Part shown: positions 32,873-42,230 of the stretch, piece by piece | Layout: the number at the start of each line of letters is the position of its first letter | Position numbering within the stretch: the stretch's first letter is position 1 | DNA from: Protostelium mycophagum | Taxonomy: Eukaryota > Evosea > Variosea > Protosteliida > Protosteliaceae | Direction of reading: 5' to 3' | Assembly: GCA_002081555.1 (NCBI GenBank) | Contig: MZNV01002925.1 | Location: 1 to 42,775, forward strand | DNA: 42,775 nucleotides | Position numbers and translations under genes: made by a program | Notes under the pieces: generated by a model | What the model saw: only the letters and a program-made list of their open reading frames with translations | What the model was told of the DNA's origin: nothing | The model's database searches: none

Positions 32873-35800
32873 ATGAAGGTCCTCCTCTTTGTGGCTTCAT
32901 TGGTGGTTGTGCTCGTGGTCTCGGCACAAAATACTCCTCCAGTCCCGAGTGAGGGAAAACACTTTTATTGTACCTCAACTCACATTTTCCAGACACATTG
33001 ACCGTACAGGCCACGTTTAGAGATTTTTGGCCATGTTCTAATACGAAATACTGTGGACAACAGCTCGGTTCTCAGTCTTTCCAATGCTTTCCGAACTACA
33101 AGTGCCATCCCGATTTCGAAAACGTCATTTCTGACGATTTGTGGATCCCCCAGACCACTCTGGGCAGGGACAACCTGCCAGTGTTGAACACCTCTACAGC
33201 TCACGTTTCCATCACAAACTCTGATACTTACTACGCCTTCTACCATGATTTGTGAGTCTGAACCTGATATCGCCACCGAATCGGTCCGGCAAAGCCGCCA
33301 GAATCAATGTTATACAAGTCCTAACCTCTACAGGCTACCCAACGGACAGTCCACACAATATAGTATTCCCCTCCTGCAGAACATCACCCTCACCCAGGTT
33401 AGATCCGATGATCTCCAACCATACACCTCTAAATGACATCAGGTGAACCCTGGCTGTAACGCCACACTGAACCCTGGCTGCGACCGTATCTACCGCGGAA
33501 ATTTCCAGAGCTTCTTCCAAATCGACAATTTGGGCTTCGGGTAAGCTCCCCGTACTTCTTCACTTTTCGGGCGGCAAAGCCACGTTAAGAGAGCGTGATC
33601 TTACCGCGAATCCCGTTAAGACGAGGAGATGGCTGAATTTTATACAGAAACTATAAGGACAACAATGGAAACGATTTCGGGCACAACTTTAGTTTCACTA
33701 TGATGTTTGTCAGCATCTTCCAATACTATGGAGGAGAGGTCTTCCAGTTCACCGGAGACGATGACGTCTGGTGAGACTTTGAGACTTCTGACATGTCTGA
33801 CGTGTACAGGGTGTTTATCAACGGAAAGCTCGTTGTAGATCTGGGAGGTGTCCACTCTGCAGAGAGCCAGACGGTTAATATCGACCAGTTGGGACTTACC
33901 AAGGGAAAAGCTTACGACTTCCGTATCTTCTACAACGAGAGACACACCGTCGCCTCCACCTTGTGAGTCGGAAATTTCTTGGAACTTTCATTGAAATTCG
34001 CAGCAATATGTACACTAGTTTGGCCCTTCAGTGCCCGTACTTCGACCACTGCAGTGAGTAACGTAATTTTATCCAAATGAAACTGACGCGTTGTAGATGT
34101 GTGCGGAGGTAACGGACAAACCTGCTGCACCGGCTGCGTCACCAACGATGTGTGCCAGACCGCTGCTTGTGGAATTTTGAGTAGTGACCCGGCTTGCGTC
34201 TACGGCAAAGTCGCTTGTGATACTAGCAAAGACAATATGTGCGTCACCACGCAGTGTATCTCCGCAAACGGTCAGGGTTGTACCAAAGTGACCACCACAT
34301 GTAACGACAACAACCCCTGTACAGATGACAGCTGCGACCCCGTCGCTGGCTGCATCCACAAAATGAAGACTGACAACAACCCCTGTACCAACGACGTGTG
34401 CACACCTACCAACATGACTTACGTGCCGAAATGCAACACTCAGAGCGACTTCTGCTATGACAGGTGACGTCATCAACTGTCATATCATCCTTCTGACACT
34501 TGATAGAGGATGCAACAATGGAAACTGTTACGAGAACTTGAAGGTTCAATGCCCCGACACTTTGTGCGGTGTAAACGGCAGATGTGATGCCACCCAGAGC
34601 AAGTGTGTCTACGACCCCGTGACCTGTACCGCACCAGACGCTTGCCACGTAATTTCCCTGAAATTTCCGTGACATATCTGACGTGTACAGCAAAACCCCA
34701 CGTGTTCGCCCCAATATGGTTGCACATCAACTGCCGTAGTGTGCCCCGCCGCAACCGCCAACTGCACCGTGAACAAATGCAATTTAAACACTGGAAGTTG
34801 CCAGACTTACCAGCAGGCCTCCGCCACGTGCATCCTCTGCGACAGCTCTTGTGTTTCAAACAAGTGCGAAACGAAAAGCTGTGACTACACATCAGGACAA
34901 TGCATTGTGACGCCTAAATGCCCAGACATCAACAAATGCAACACACAGAGCTGTGATCCCGCCACCGGTACTTGCTCGGTGAGACGATATCTTGAACGTA
35001 AGTGGGAGCTGACTACAACAGTTGACTGTCACAAACTGCGCTAGCGCCGGAAACCCTTGCAATCCTGGTTATTGTGATTTGAACACCGGAAACTGTGCCG
35101 TGTCTCCATCTATCTGCAACGATAACGACCTCTGTACCAACGACCAGTGCACCGTCGTGGGAAACAGCTACAACTGCAGCTATACACCAGTCCACCCCTC
35201 CACTTTCTGCAAGTCTGTCAACTATTGTGACCCCAAGACTGGACTATTCAACGTCACCGTCAACACCTGCAGCACTGGAAACTTGTGCCTAAACTGTGAG
35301 TCTCTTTTGTTTCGTTGGAATAAGCGGATCCATGGTGGGAAACCCGCAAAATCTCCACCAGATCAAGGGAAATTAACGTTGTACAGCTTATTGTAACGAC
35401 ACCTTGGGAGCTTGCGTCGAGTCACCTGTCACATGTTCCACTGCTGTCGGCTGTCTCTCAGGAACTTGTAACTCCACCACTGGTAACTGCACGTACCAAG
35501 ACACTTGTGACGACCAGAACATCTGTACTTCTGACGTATGCAATGTGATCAGCGGAAATTGCACCTTCACAGACAAGGCTCTGCCCTCTAACGCCTCCAA
35601 CGTGTCAGTTTGACATGTACTTATTTGCCGCGACTGACAATTTGACAGGTGTCAGTTGTACTTCTGTGACAAGATTATCGGAGTCAGCAGCACCCCCCTT
35701 GCGTGTTACCCTACTGACAAATGCCGCTGCGACCCTGTAAAAGGTACTCATTTTTGTCGACACATCATTCTGATCGTCTGAAGGATGCGTCTGCGACAAC

Positions 35801-36019
35801 GGACTGTCTCCCGCGGTTATTGCCGGAATTACCGGAGGTGCCATCGCCGGTATCGCAGTCGGTGCTGCAGCTGCAGTAGGTATCCTTGCATTCGCCGGAA
35901 AGAAAGGTTACGACATGTATTTGGCCTCCGACATGGCCCAAGGAGCTGTCATCAACAACCCCTTGCATCAACCTGCAGGAGGAGAGATGGAGAACCCCAT
36001 GTATTCTCCTGAAGTCTAA
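32873..36019 (+). CDS. Fibro-slime/PA14 adhesion-like membrane protein with Cys repeats and SibA-like tail
   Basis: Starts at ATG 32873 with a signal peptide (MKVLLFVASLVVVLVVSAQ). A fibro-slime domain with embedded PA14 fold follows: VQATFRDFWPCSN, VFQFTGDDDVWVFINGKLVV, DLGGVHSAESQTV and RIFYNERHTVAST. Then come many Cys-rich repeats of the slime-mould CTDC type (CNDNNPCTDDSCDPVAGCIH, NPCTNDVC, CSYTPVHPSTFC). Near the C-terminus is a glycine/alanine-rich membrane segment (AGITGGAIAGIAVGAAAAVG) and a short tail, KKGYDMYLASDMAQGAVINN then PLHQPAGGEMENPMYSPEV, with TAA at 36017-36019. The NPMY motif is coded at 35993-36004. Gly-rich membrane helix, KK-YD start and NP-x-Y motif match what I remember of Dictyostelium Sib proteins, integrin-beta-like adhesion molecules that bind talin. 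The ectodomain instead looks like the Psi (prespore-inducing factor) family. A role in adhesion or matrix sensing is inferred. Introns are short; several end TGACGTGTACAG. Confidence 0.85.
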
Positions 36020-36668
36020 GAGACTCGAGGCCGTTGTACTTGTAATGAAGTCATTTTATCGACAGAGAACGTGTATTCTTTTCGCCTCATCAAAAGTGCA
36101 GGGTAAATTTTACCTCTGTGGAGTATTATCCAGGACACGCGTTGTACACCTCACCAGATATCATAAGATACACGGTAACACTAACGTGTCACTCAAAGCA
36201 ACAGAGCGGTAGTTACCGCAATTATTGAAAATCGTATAAATTCGTGTAATGAGTGTAAATCACAATAAAACAGTTTCTAATTTATCAAAGATCAAGAATG
36301 CAAGAGTGTTGTATGAATATGGGCGAATGAGCATTTAATGCGAGTTTGTGCTGTAGTGAAGCACTGTATAACCGTAGTAATTTGTTTCGTCTCCCATAGT
36401 TGCCCATTCCTACAAGGTGAGGACGACCAATTATAATTTTTTTATGGTGGAGGAAGCATGCTCATATCTGTGGCAATATCGAGTGATTAACCCTTAAAAA
36501 CCATTAATATTATACCGCAAAAAATATTTCTTCTATTCTGAGTTGTAGATACCACCTAAAGGTTTCGCAAAAGTTCGTGTGTGGTTGCACACATTTCATT
36601 GGGCGTATTTTCTGTCGACATTATTTAACCGAACGTATCCATCGCAAACGAGCTCATCATCTCAAAAC
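36020..36668. other. Intergenic region
   Basis: 649 bp between two plus-strand genes. It holds an AATAAA signal at 36264-36269 and several NTACCGCAA/CGGTA-type short inverted repeats near 36205-36225. No gene is supported. Confidence 0.4.
36264..36269 (+). terminator. Polyadenylation signal AATAAA
   Basis: AATAAA in CACAATAAAACAG, 245 bp after the stop of the fibro-slime gene and the first such signal downstream of it. Confidence 0.4.
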
Positions 36669-37328
36669 ATGATCCGATCGATCTTCCTCCTTGCCTTCAT
36701 CACCGCTGCTTTGGGTGACCAGCTCACTGTATACCAGTTTACCACTGGCAATTGTACTGGGATACCTTCCCGAGCAGACACCTACATAGCAGACAGGTGC
36801 TTCGTTATTGGATCGAATTCAACACTGTATTCTGTGGTGGGAGATGTTGCAACTGTGAGACGATACGGATCTACGAACTGTGCACCCGCCACACAGCTCG
36901 CTCAGGGCGTGACGAATGCCATCGGGCAAGGGCCCGTTGGACAATGCATCAACTTGACCGGAACCTTGGCTTCATCGGTCTCCTCGTCCATCGTCAGAAG
37001 AGAGAGCTCACTTAACCCAACACCGTCGGCCAACGCTACGGTCACCAGGTACTACTTCTCTGGTGACTGCTCTGGTGTTGTCGATCACATCATTGTGAGC
37101 TATCCAGCCCCTTTCCCCTGCACACCTGCCGCGTCATGTCTGAAGGGCAACGCAGACGAATTTACAGGGCAGTTTACCGCACAACAGATCTGTGGAGACG
37201 CCACATTCCCGATCACTTCATCGACCTCCCCACCCACAACTTCACCCTCTACTTCACCAACAAAGAGTGGTGCATCTGCTCTGTTTGGATGCGTAGCGCT
37301 CACTGTCTGTGCTATTTTCTTTCTATAA
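36669..37328 (+). CDS. Probable GPI-anchored secreted protein
   Basis: An intron-free frame of 219 residues. I take the ATG at 36669 rather than the upstream one at 36579 because it gives a clean signal peptide (MIRSIFLLAFITAALGDQ). The body has eight or more Cys and several N-glycosylation sequons (NCT, NST, NLT, NAT), in two halves that both look like YQFTTGNCTG / YYFSGDCSGV, so an internal duplication is likely. A Thr/Ser/Pro spacer (SSTSPPTTSPSTSPTKSG) leads to a C-terminal hydrophobic end (ALFGCVALTVCAIFFL) with no charged tail, as for GPI attachment. Cell-surface location is inferred. I do not recognise a family. Confidence 0.75.
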   Translation: MIRSIFLLAFITAALGDQLTVYQFTTGNCTGIPSRADTYIADRCFVIGSNSTLYSVVGDVATVRRYGSTNCAPATQLAQGVTNAIGQGPVGQCINLTGTLASSVSSSIVRRESSLNPTPSANATVTRYYFSGDCSGVVDHIIVSYPAPFPCTPAASCLKGNADEFTGQFTAQQICGDATFPITSSTSPPTTSPSTSPTKSGASALFGCVALTVCAIFFL

Positions 37329-37684
37329 AAGAGTAAAAAATGTCGAGCATTTCAATTAAAACCAAAAAATGAAAAAAAGAATGTTCAATCAGTGAAAGGT
37401 GCATTCATTATTTTTCAAGAGCGATTTTCTGTTTTTGAGTTGGCAACTCCATTAAAGATTTTACAAGTGCAGTTCAACACAAAATCTCCCCCACCTCTGT
37501 GGTTTGGCACTGGCGCTGCCAACGGTGGTGTCCTCTTGTGCGTGGATTTGTTTAAATCGAATTCATTCTTTCTTCAAAATTCATTGATGATCAAATAAGA
37601 GGCCACTCAGAATTCGGCCTTGTCATAGACGATGTCTTCGAAACTGAAAATGAAGCAAGAAAGATTTGTGTATTGATGAACAAC
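37329..37684. other. Convergent intergenic region
   Basis: About 350 bp between the GPI protein gene (plus) and the cyclophilin gene (minus). It may include an alternative last cyclophilin exon, with a stop at 37609-37607. No other gene is seen. Confidence 0.35.
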
Positions 37685-38322
37685 CTAGGAGGATTTCTGA
37701 GTGAGCTTTGTGGTGGTTATGTAATCCAATTTGGGGAAGTTCTTCTTTAGGTATGCATTTCCTTTGGCATAGATTTGTCCCTGGTCTGGTTGTTCTCCAT
37801 ATTGAGCGTTAATGGCCTCGACCACTTCCCATCCATTTATTACACTCCCAATGCCGGCAAAACCTTCGATTTGTGAGTTTGAAATCGCATATCATCATAC
37901 ACACCCATCCCATCGAGGAAGTGATTATCCACCAAGTTGATGAAAAGTTGTGTTGTTCTCGTGTTGGGTCCAGAAGTGGCATAAGAGATGACTCCCTTAG
38001 TGTTCTGTAAGACGACGGGATCATCTTGAATGTTATCGTTCTGGAACTGAGCCGAGAGTGCAGGGCTTGCAGCGATTCCGAATTGGACGACGAATTTCGG
38101 AACGACTCTGAAGAATCCAGCTTGGTCATAATAGCTTCCCTGAGGGAGATGGAAGAGTTTCCAGATGTGATCAACTCCCAAAGGCGCGGCGTCACGAGTG
38201 AAGTTGATGGCGAATTTCCCATCACCCGATTTGACGGTGGTCTGATATTCTATAACGAACCATTTTGGTGATTGTTCAGCGATGCAGACCGCCAAGAGAC
38301 AGAGTAAAATAATAGCCCTCAT
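37685..38322 (-). CDS. Secreted cyclophilin-type peptidyl-prolyl isomerase
   Basis: The start ATG at 38322-38320 gives a signal peptide (MRAIILLCLLAVCIAEQ). An in-frame start at 38370 would bury it behind a charged leader, so it is less likely. The cyclophilin fold is clear: DAAPLGVDHIWKLFHLPQGS, YYDQAGFFRVVPKFVVQFGI, NTKGVISYATSGPNTRTTQL, FINLVDNHFLDGMGFAGIG, and a C-terminal INGWEVVEAINAQYG...NFPKLDYI. The phenylalanine-rich FRVVPKFVVQFG and Q-F-N stretch of the active site are present, although the human Trp/His positions are not all identical. One intron of about 42 nt precedes FAGIG. The 3' end is uncertain. The frame stops TAG at 37687-37685. A weak GC..AG intron could instead join LDYITTT to a last exon reading FEDIVYDKAEF, stopping at 37609-37607. 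It would fold proteins in the secretory pathway or outside. Confidence 0.82.
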
Positions 38323-38515
38323 CGTTTCGTCTATCAGGATATCGATTTGATGTCGCTGATCTTTTCGCAACTTTGTTTACGTAAACTTTTGAGATCCCCG
38401 AAACCTCCAGTCACGTGAGCATCGTCACGTCTTTGGGAGCACAACCGATCCATCAACCAACCGCCCATCACACGCAGTACTAATTCTGTTCTCTAAATTG
38501 ATCTAAGGTGTGCAG

Positions 38516-40731
38516 ATGACGAGGAGCCCCAACATTACGAAGTCTACGGGCAAGCCGCAGGACTTCAATCCCTCATATGGAGAACATATCATCAAGAACC
38601 TTGCTTTCTTAGGAATGTCGGTTTTCTTCCTGCCTCTATCCGCTTTCATCCTCTTCGTTTGCCTCGTGCTCCGAAGATTCCAGGTTTGGCGCTCCATTTT
38701 CTGTCTCTCACAACTGTTAGAAGCCATCCATCGCACCTCAAACGCCCAGAAAGACAGTCATGGTGAACAGTGGGCGTATGACCAAGTCTCTTGTCTTGTT
38801 GAGGAAATTTAAAGAGGCTGGCCACAGAGTCATTCTGGTAGAGGAGCGTAGCTACTGGTTCTGCGCTAATAGGTCCGTCTCCATCACTTCCTCTTTATGT
38901 GAACTGGATAATCACGCTTGTGTACATTGTGTTTGAGGCCTCTGAGTGAAGCACACAAGAATGTTCGCAGTCTTCTTATTTGCGAAGTGTTTATATGGAA
39001 ACAAATGAGCTCAGAAATGATGCCGTACAGGTTCTCATCTGCAGTGGATGCCTTCTACCGTATCACCGGACCTCTTGAGGATCTGAACGGATACACACAA
39101 GATCTCATCAACGTGGTCAAGAGGGAAGGCGTGGATCATTACGTTCTGGTGTCGCATGCAGGCAGCACAATAGAGGACGGTATTGCCAAGCGCGAGATCT
39201 CGAAGTACTGCGAAGTGGGTTCTGTGCACAGATACAAAAGATCCCTCTCATGGATCTGCAAAGAATAACATTTGGTTCTTATTTACTATCAGGTGTTTCA
39301 ATTCGACGAAGACACCTGCAGAACGCTTCACGAGAAGCACAGGTTCATCGCTAAAGCCGAAGAACTCGGGTTTTTGGTGCCAGAATCCCACCACATCACC
39401 AGCCACGAACAGGTACAAACAGTCATGGCACAATCTTTCGAACCGACCCAAATATTTGAGACGAACTGACATGTACAGGTCCTCAAATTCGATTTCTCAC
39501 GTCATCCTGACAGGCGTTACGTTCTGAAGTGTATCGGCCTTGACCCCCAAGTACGTAATATCGAACCATCTACAACCTCCACTGTCAATAAGCATCAATA
39601 AAATCCACAAAATCCATAAACTCAAGTTTTTTCAACCCAAATTGCCAGAAAAATACACGAAATCTGTCCACTGAAAGGATCAGGACGATCACACAAGGAG
39701 TGACATGACATTGTTGCCTCTTGCCAGCGCCGAAGAGACCGCGAAGCACGTTAAGAGGCAAAGGATCAGTGAGGGTAACCCTTGGGTGCTGCAACAGTTC
39801 GTCAAAGGGGAGGAATATTGCACGCACTCCACGGTGAGGGACGGGAAGGTGTGTACTTGTGTATTTATATTTTTATGTTTGTATTTTTTTCTATTGTGGT
39901 TCGTGATTCTATCATTTTTAAAGATACTTTTCCATACGAAATTTCGATGAAATTTCATCGAAATTCCGATGAGATCCACAGGTTCGCGCCTTCGTCGCTT
40001 GCCCCTCCTCTGAACTCCTGGTCAACTATTACGTCGCAGACAAGCCCAAAATGCTCGAATTCACCCAGAAATTCGCAGAAAAACTGAACGTCACCGGCCA
40101 GCTCGCTTTCGATTTTATCGAGATGGAGGACGGGACGATTTATCCTATAGAGTGTAACCCCAGAACCCACACTGCAATCGTGTTGTTCCATGACCACCCG
40201 TTGTTCGCTCAGAGTTATATACCGGCTGAGGATGACGAGCAGTGGAAATGGCCCATAGAACCAGTGTGAGCGTCTTTAACTTTGTGGATTACCGTGTTGA
40301 TCTCAAACATTGCTCAGAGATGACTATTTACAGAGTTGTAGACAGAAGAAAGTTGTATCTAAATGCGATTCTTTTGTGGCAGAGCCGCAAGGCAACAAAT
40401 CCATGCGAATATGGTGTCACAGCTCACGCATGTCCTGCGGCAGCCGTATCACAACACTGCACTTTCTGAATACTGCAGTGCCGGACTGGACCAACGCCCC
40501 GTCTATTGGATCGGCCATGAGCTCTTCTCCCTCCTTAGAACCAAAGACGTCAAGACTTTTGTGGAGAGGATCCTCTACGAGCGCGACGGAACCTTCAACG
40601 TGAGCGACCCGCTGCCACACTTTCTGTTGTATCACTTCCACTGGCCTTATATCTTTTTGAATTCTATTTTGAGCGGGAAAAAGTGGTCCAGGATCAACGT
40701 GTCTACCAGCAGAGTCTTCTTGACAAATTGA
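38516..40731 (+). CDS. MysC-like ATP-grasp ligase (mycosporine-glycine synthase homologue)
   Basis: Eight exons (38516-38683, 38721-38872, 39031-39214, 39293-39412, 39479-39550, 39678-39848, 39982-40265, 40479-40731) give 467 residues with every join in frame. A hydrophobic N-terminal segment (NLAFLGMSVFFLPLSAFILF) precedes the ligase. Landmarks are VMVNSGRMTKSLVLLRKF, AGHRVILVEERSYWF, GYTQDLINVVKREGVDHYVL, KYCEVFQFDEDT, PWVLQQFVKGEEYCTHSTVR, TGQLAFDFIEMEDG, IYPIECNPRTHTAIVLFHDHP and RPVYWIGHELFSLL. These match, block by block including the N-terminal hydrophobic part, what I remember of cyanobacterial MysC. That enzyme joins glycine to 4-deoxygadusol with ATP to make the sunscreen mycosporine-glycine. 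The metal-binding Glu and Asn of ECNPRTH are kept. MysA and MysB partners are not in the window, so the true substrate is open. An AATAAA signal follows. Confidence 0.88.
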
Positions 40732-40740
40732 GAGGAGTCA

Positions 40741-40746
40741 AATAAA
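40741..40746 (+). terminator. Polyadenylation signal AATAAA
   Basis: AATAAA begins 10 bp after the TGA of the MysC-like gene, again implying a very short 3' UTR. Confidence 0.5.
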
Positions 40747-41880
40747 CATTGTCTTGTAGATGGTGCTTGTCTTCGGCAAATCAATGTCGACATTCCTCCA
40801 AAAACTGAGATTTATGCAGTGTATGTCGACGTGTGTCAGAAGTGGTATTTTGCGCTCAATTGAAACTGTCACAACAAGAGCACTTGAAGAAAAGCACATT
40901 TATTTACTAGCAAATGTTGAAGATTATCATAATAATGTGCTGCAGGATCACGCTTTGTCTCAGGTTCAGACTTATAATTCAGAGAGACGATAAGACAACC
41001 ACGCTAAAATTGGAAATCTCGAAATACAGTGTGAAACCTCTTGCTGCAAGACCTACCTCTGAAATCTCCTCGACATCTTCCTCTAAAAGCTTGTACACAG
41101 TTTACGCAGCCGTCTGCTCCTATGAAAAGTCGTGACATCAACCAACCTTTCACGTGAGCTGCACGGTAAGTTACGGTAATTGGTAGCATAGAGTGACCTG
41201 TCAAGCCAGATCATTCCCTCTATTTTAATATTAAAAAGTGTCAATTTCTGACAGATGGCAGATCGCTTCCACGTCCCTGACAGGGATTACCACCCCTGCG
41301 TCACCATGGAATTCACTAAATCCTGGGAAAATCAGTTCATTCATTGGGGTCATCTGTGGTGGATCATTTTGCCACATACAACAAGATGAAAGAGACGAGC
41401 AACAGGAACGAGGGGAGTAGGATGCTCAGAAAGGCGACAAGAGTAGAATTCAACAATAAGATGAGCTTAGAGGAGAAGATCGGGGTCATAATCAGCGCAG
41501 TCAATAAGAATCAGCAAGAAAATTCGCCATCACAGACAAGAAGGATGTAGAAGAGAAAATGGGATGTTCATGGAGACGATCAAGATGTAAAAACGTTGAG
41601 GGCCAAAGAAAGAGGCAGAAGAAGCACGAAGATTTATAAAGAAGAACATTGTGCCTCGACATCACGATGACGGAATCATCAATAGCATAAAGACGGTGAT
41701 ATGCCGTGTAACAGAACGCCACACGATTTGCATTAAACACACCAACAGAATAGAAGTGATGACATGAAAGAGATGCCAAATGATGCTCATTGGTTCTTTC
41801 TATAAAATGTATAATATACTATTTAATGATATTATATAAATATATAAAAAGACCAAAGTGGATTTAACTGCAAAATTATT
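40747..41880 (+). other. Region with one unrecognised candidate exon
   Basis: Mostly unassigned. At 41255-41389 (+) an ATG directly after a CTGACAG acceptor-like string opens 44 residues (MADRFHVPDRDYHPCVTMEF, then WENQFIHWGHLWW), with a TGA stop. The Trp/His-rich run looks like the start of a membrane enzyme, but nothing convincing continues downstream, so it may be a broken gene or an exon whose partners I cannot join. The frame at 41344-41550 is unsupported. Confidence 0.3.
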
Positions 41881-42101
41881 GGCTTCCCATTCTGCTTTCC
41901 TCTCTTCTTCATACTTCAGTGTCCTCTCATCCATTGATTGTGCGTGAGGTTTACGAACGTAATATAGAGCTGCAGAGGCGCTCTCTGCTCCTCTTTACTT
42001 GGGCTTCCCATTCTGCTTTCCTCTCTTCTTCATACTTCAGTGTCCTCTCATCCATTGATTGTGCGTGAGGTTTACGAACGTAATATAGAGCTGCAGAGGC
42101 G
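41881..42101. repeat. Tandem duplication, 100-bp perfect repeat with 121-bp period
   Basis: Bases 41881-41980 and 42002-42101 are identical over 100 bp, with a 21-bp spacer CTCTCTGCTCCTCTTTACTTG. The unit covers most of the last exon of the small minus-strand gene at 41951-42230. Perfect identity means a very recent duplication or an assembly error. Confidence 0.93.
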
Positions 42102-42230
42102 GCTCCAAAAAGTAAGATCCTGGTGTGATCAGGATGTTTTTAATCGGGATGATACATACCATGTGGCGGCAACACTCCCACCGGTATTCTAAAATAATTA
42201 GTCAGAATCATCTGATGTTTTTCTCACCAT
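41951..42230 (-). CDS. Small single-pass membrane protein, last exon duplicated
   Basis: Start codon ATG at 42230-42228 is followed at once by a 39-nt intron (42189-42227). Exon 2 is 42160-42188, intron 2 is 42120-42159, and exon 3 runs 42119-41951. The product is 66 residues: a short N-terminus, one hydrophobic segment (AATWILLFGAASAALYYV) and a charged tail (RKPHAQSMDERTLKYEEERK, AEWEAQ). The pattern of one membrane helix plus a KYEEER tail is common in small mitochondrial inner-membrane proteins, but I cannot name it. The last 15 residues (VKRSRERL...) come from reading across the tandem duplication junction. Without the duplication the frame after EWEA would run on into NNFAVKSTLV and beyond. 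So the C-terminus has been altered by the duplication, if that is real. Confidence 0.6.
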
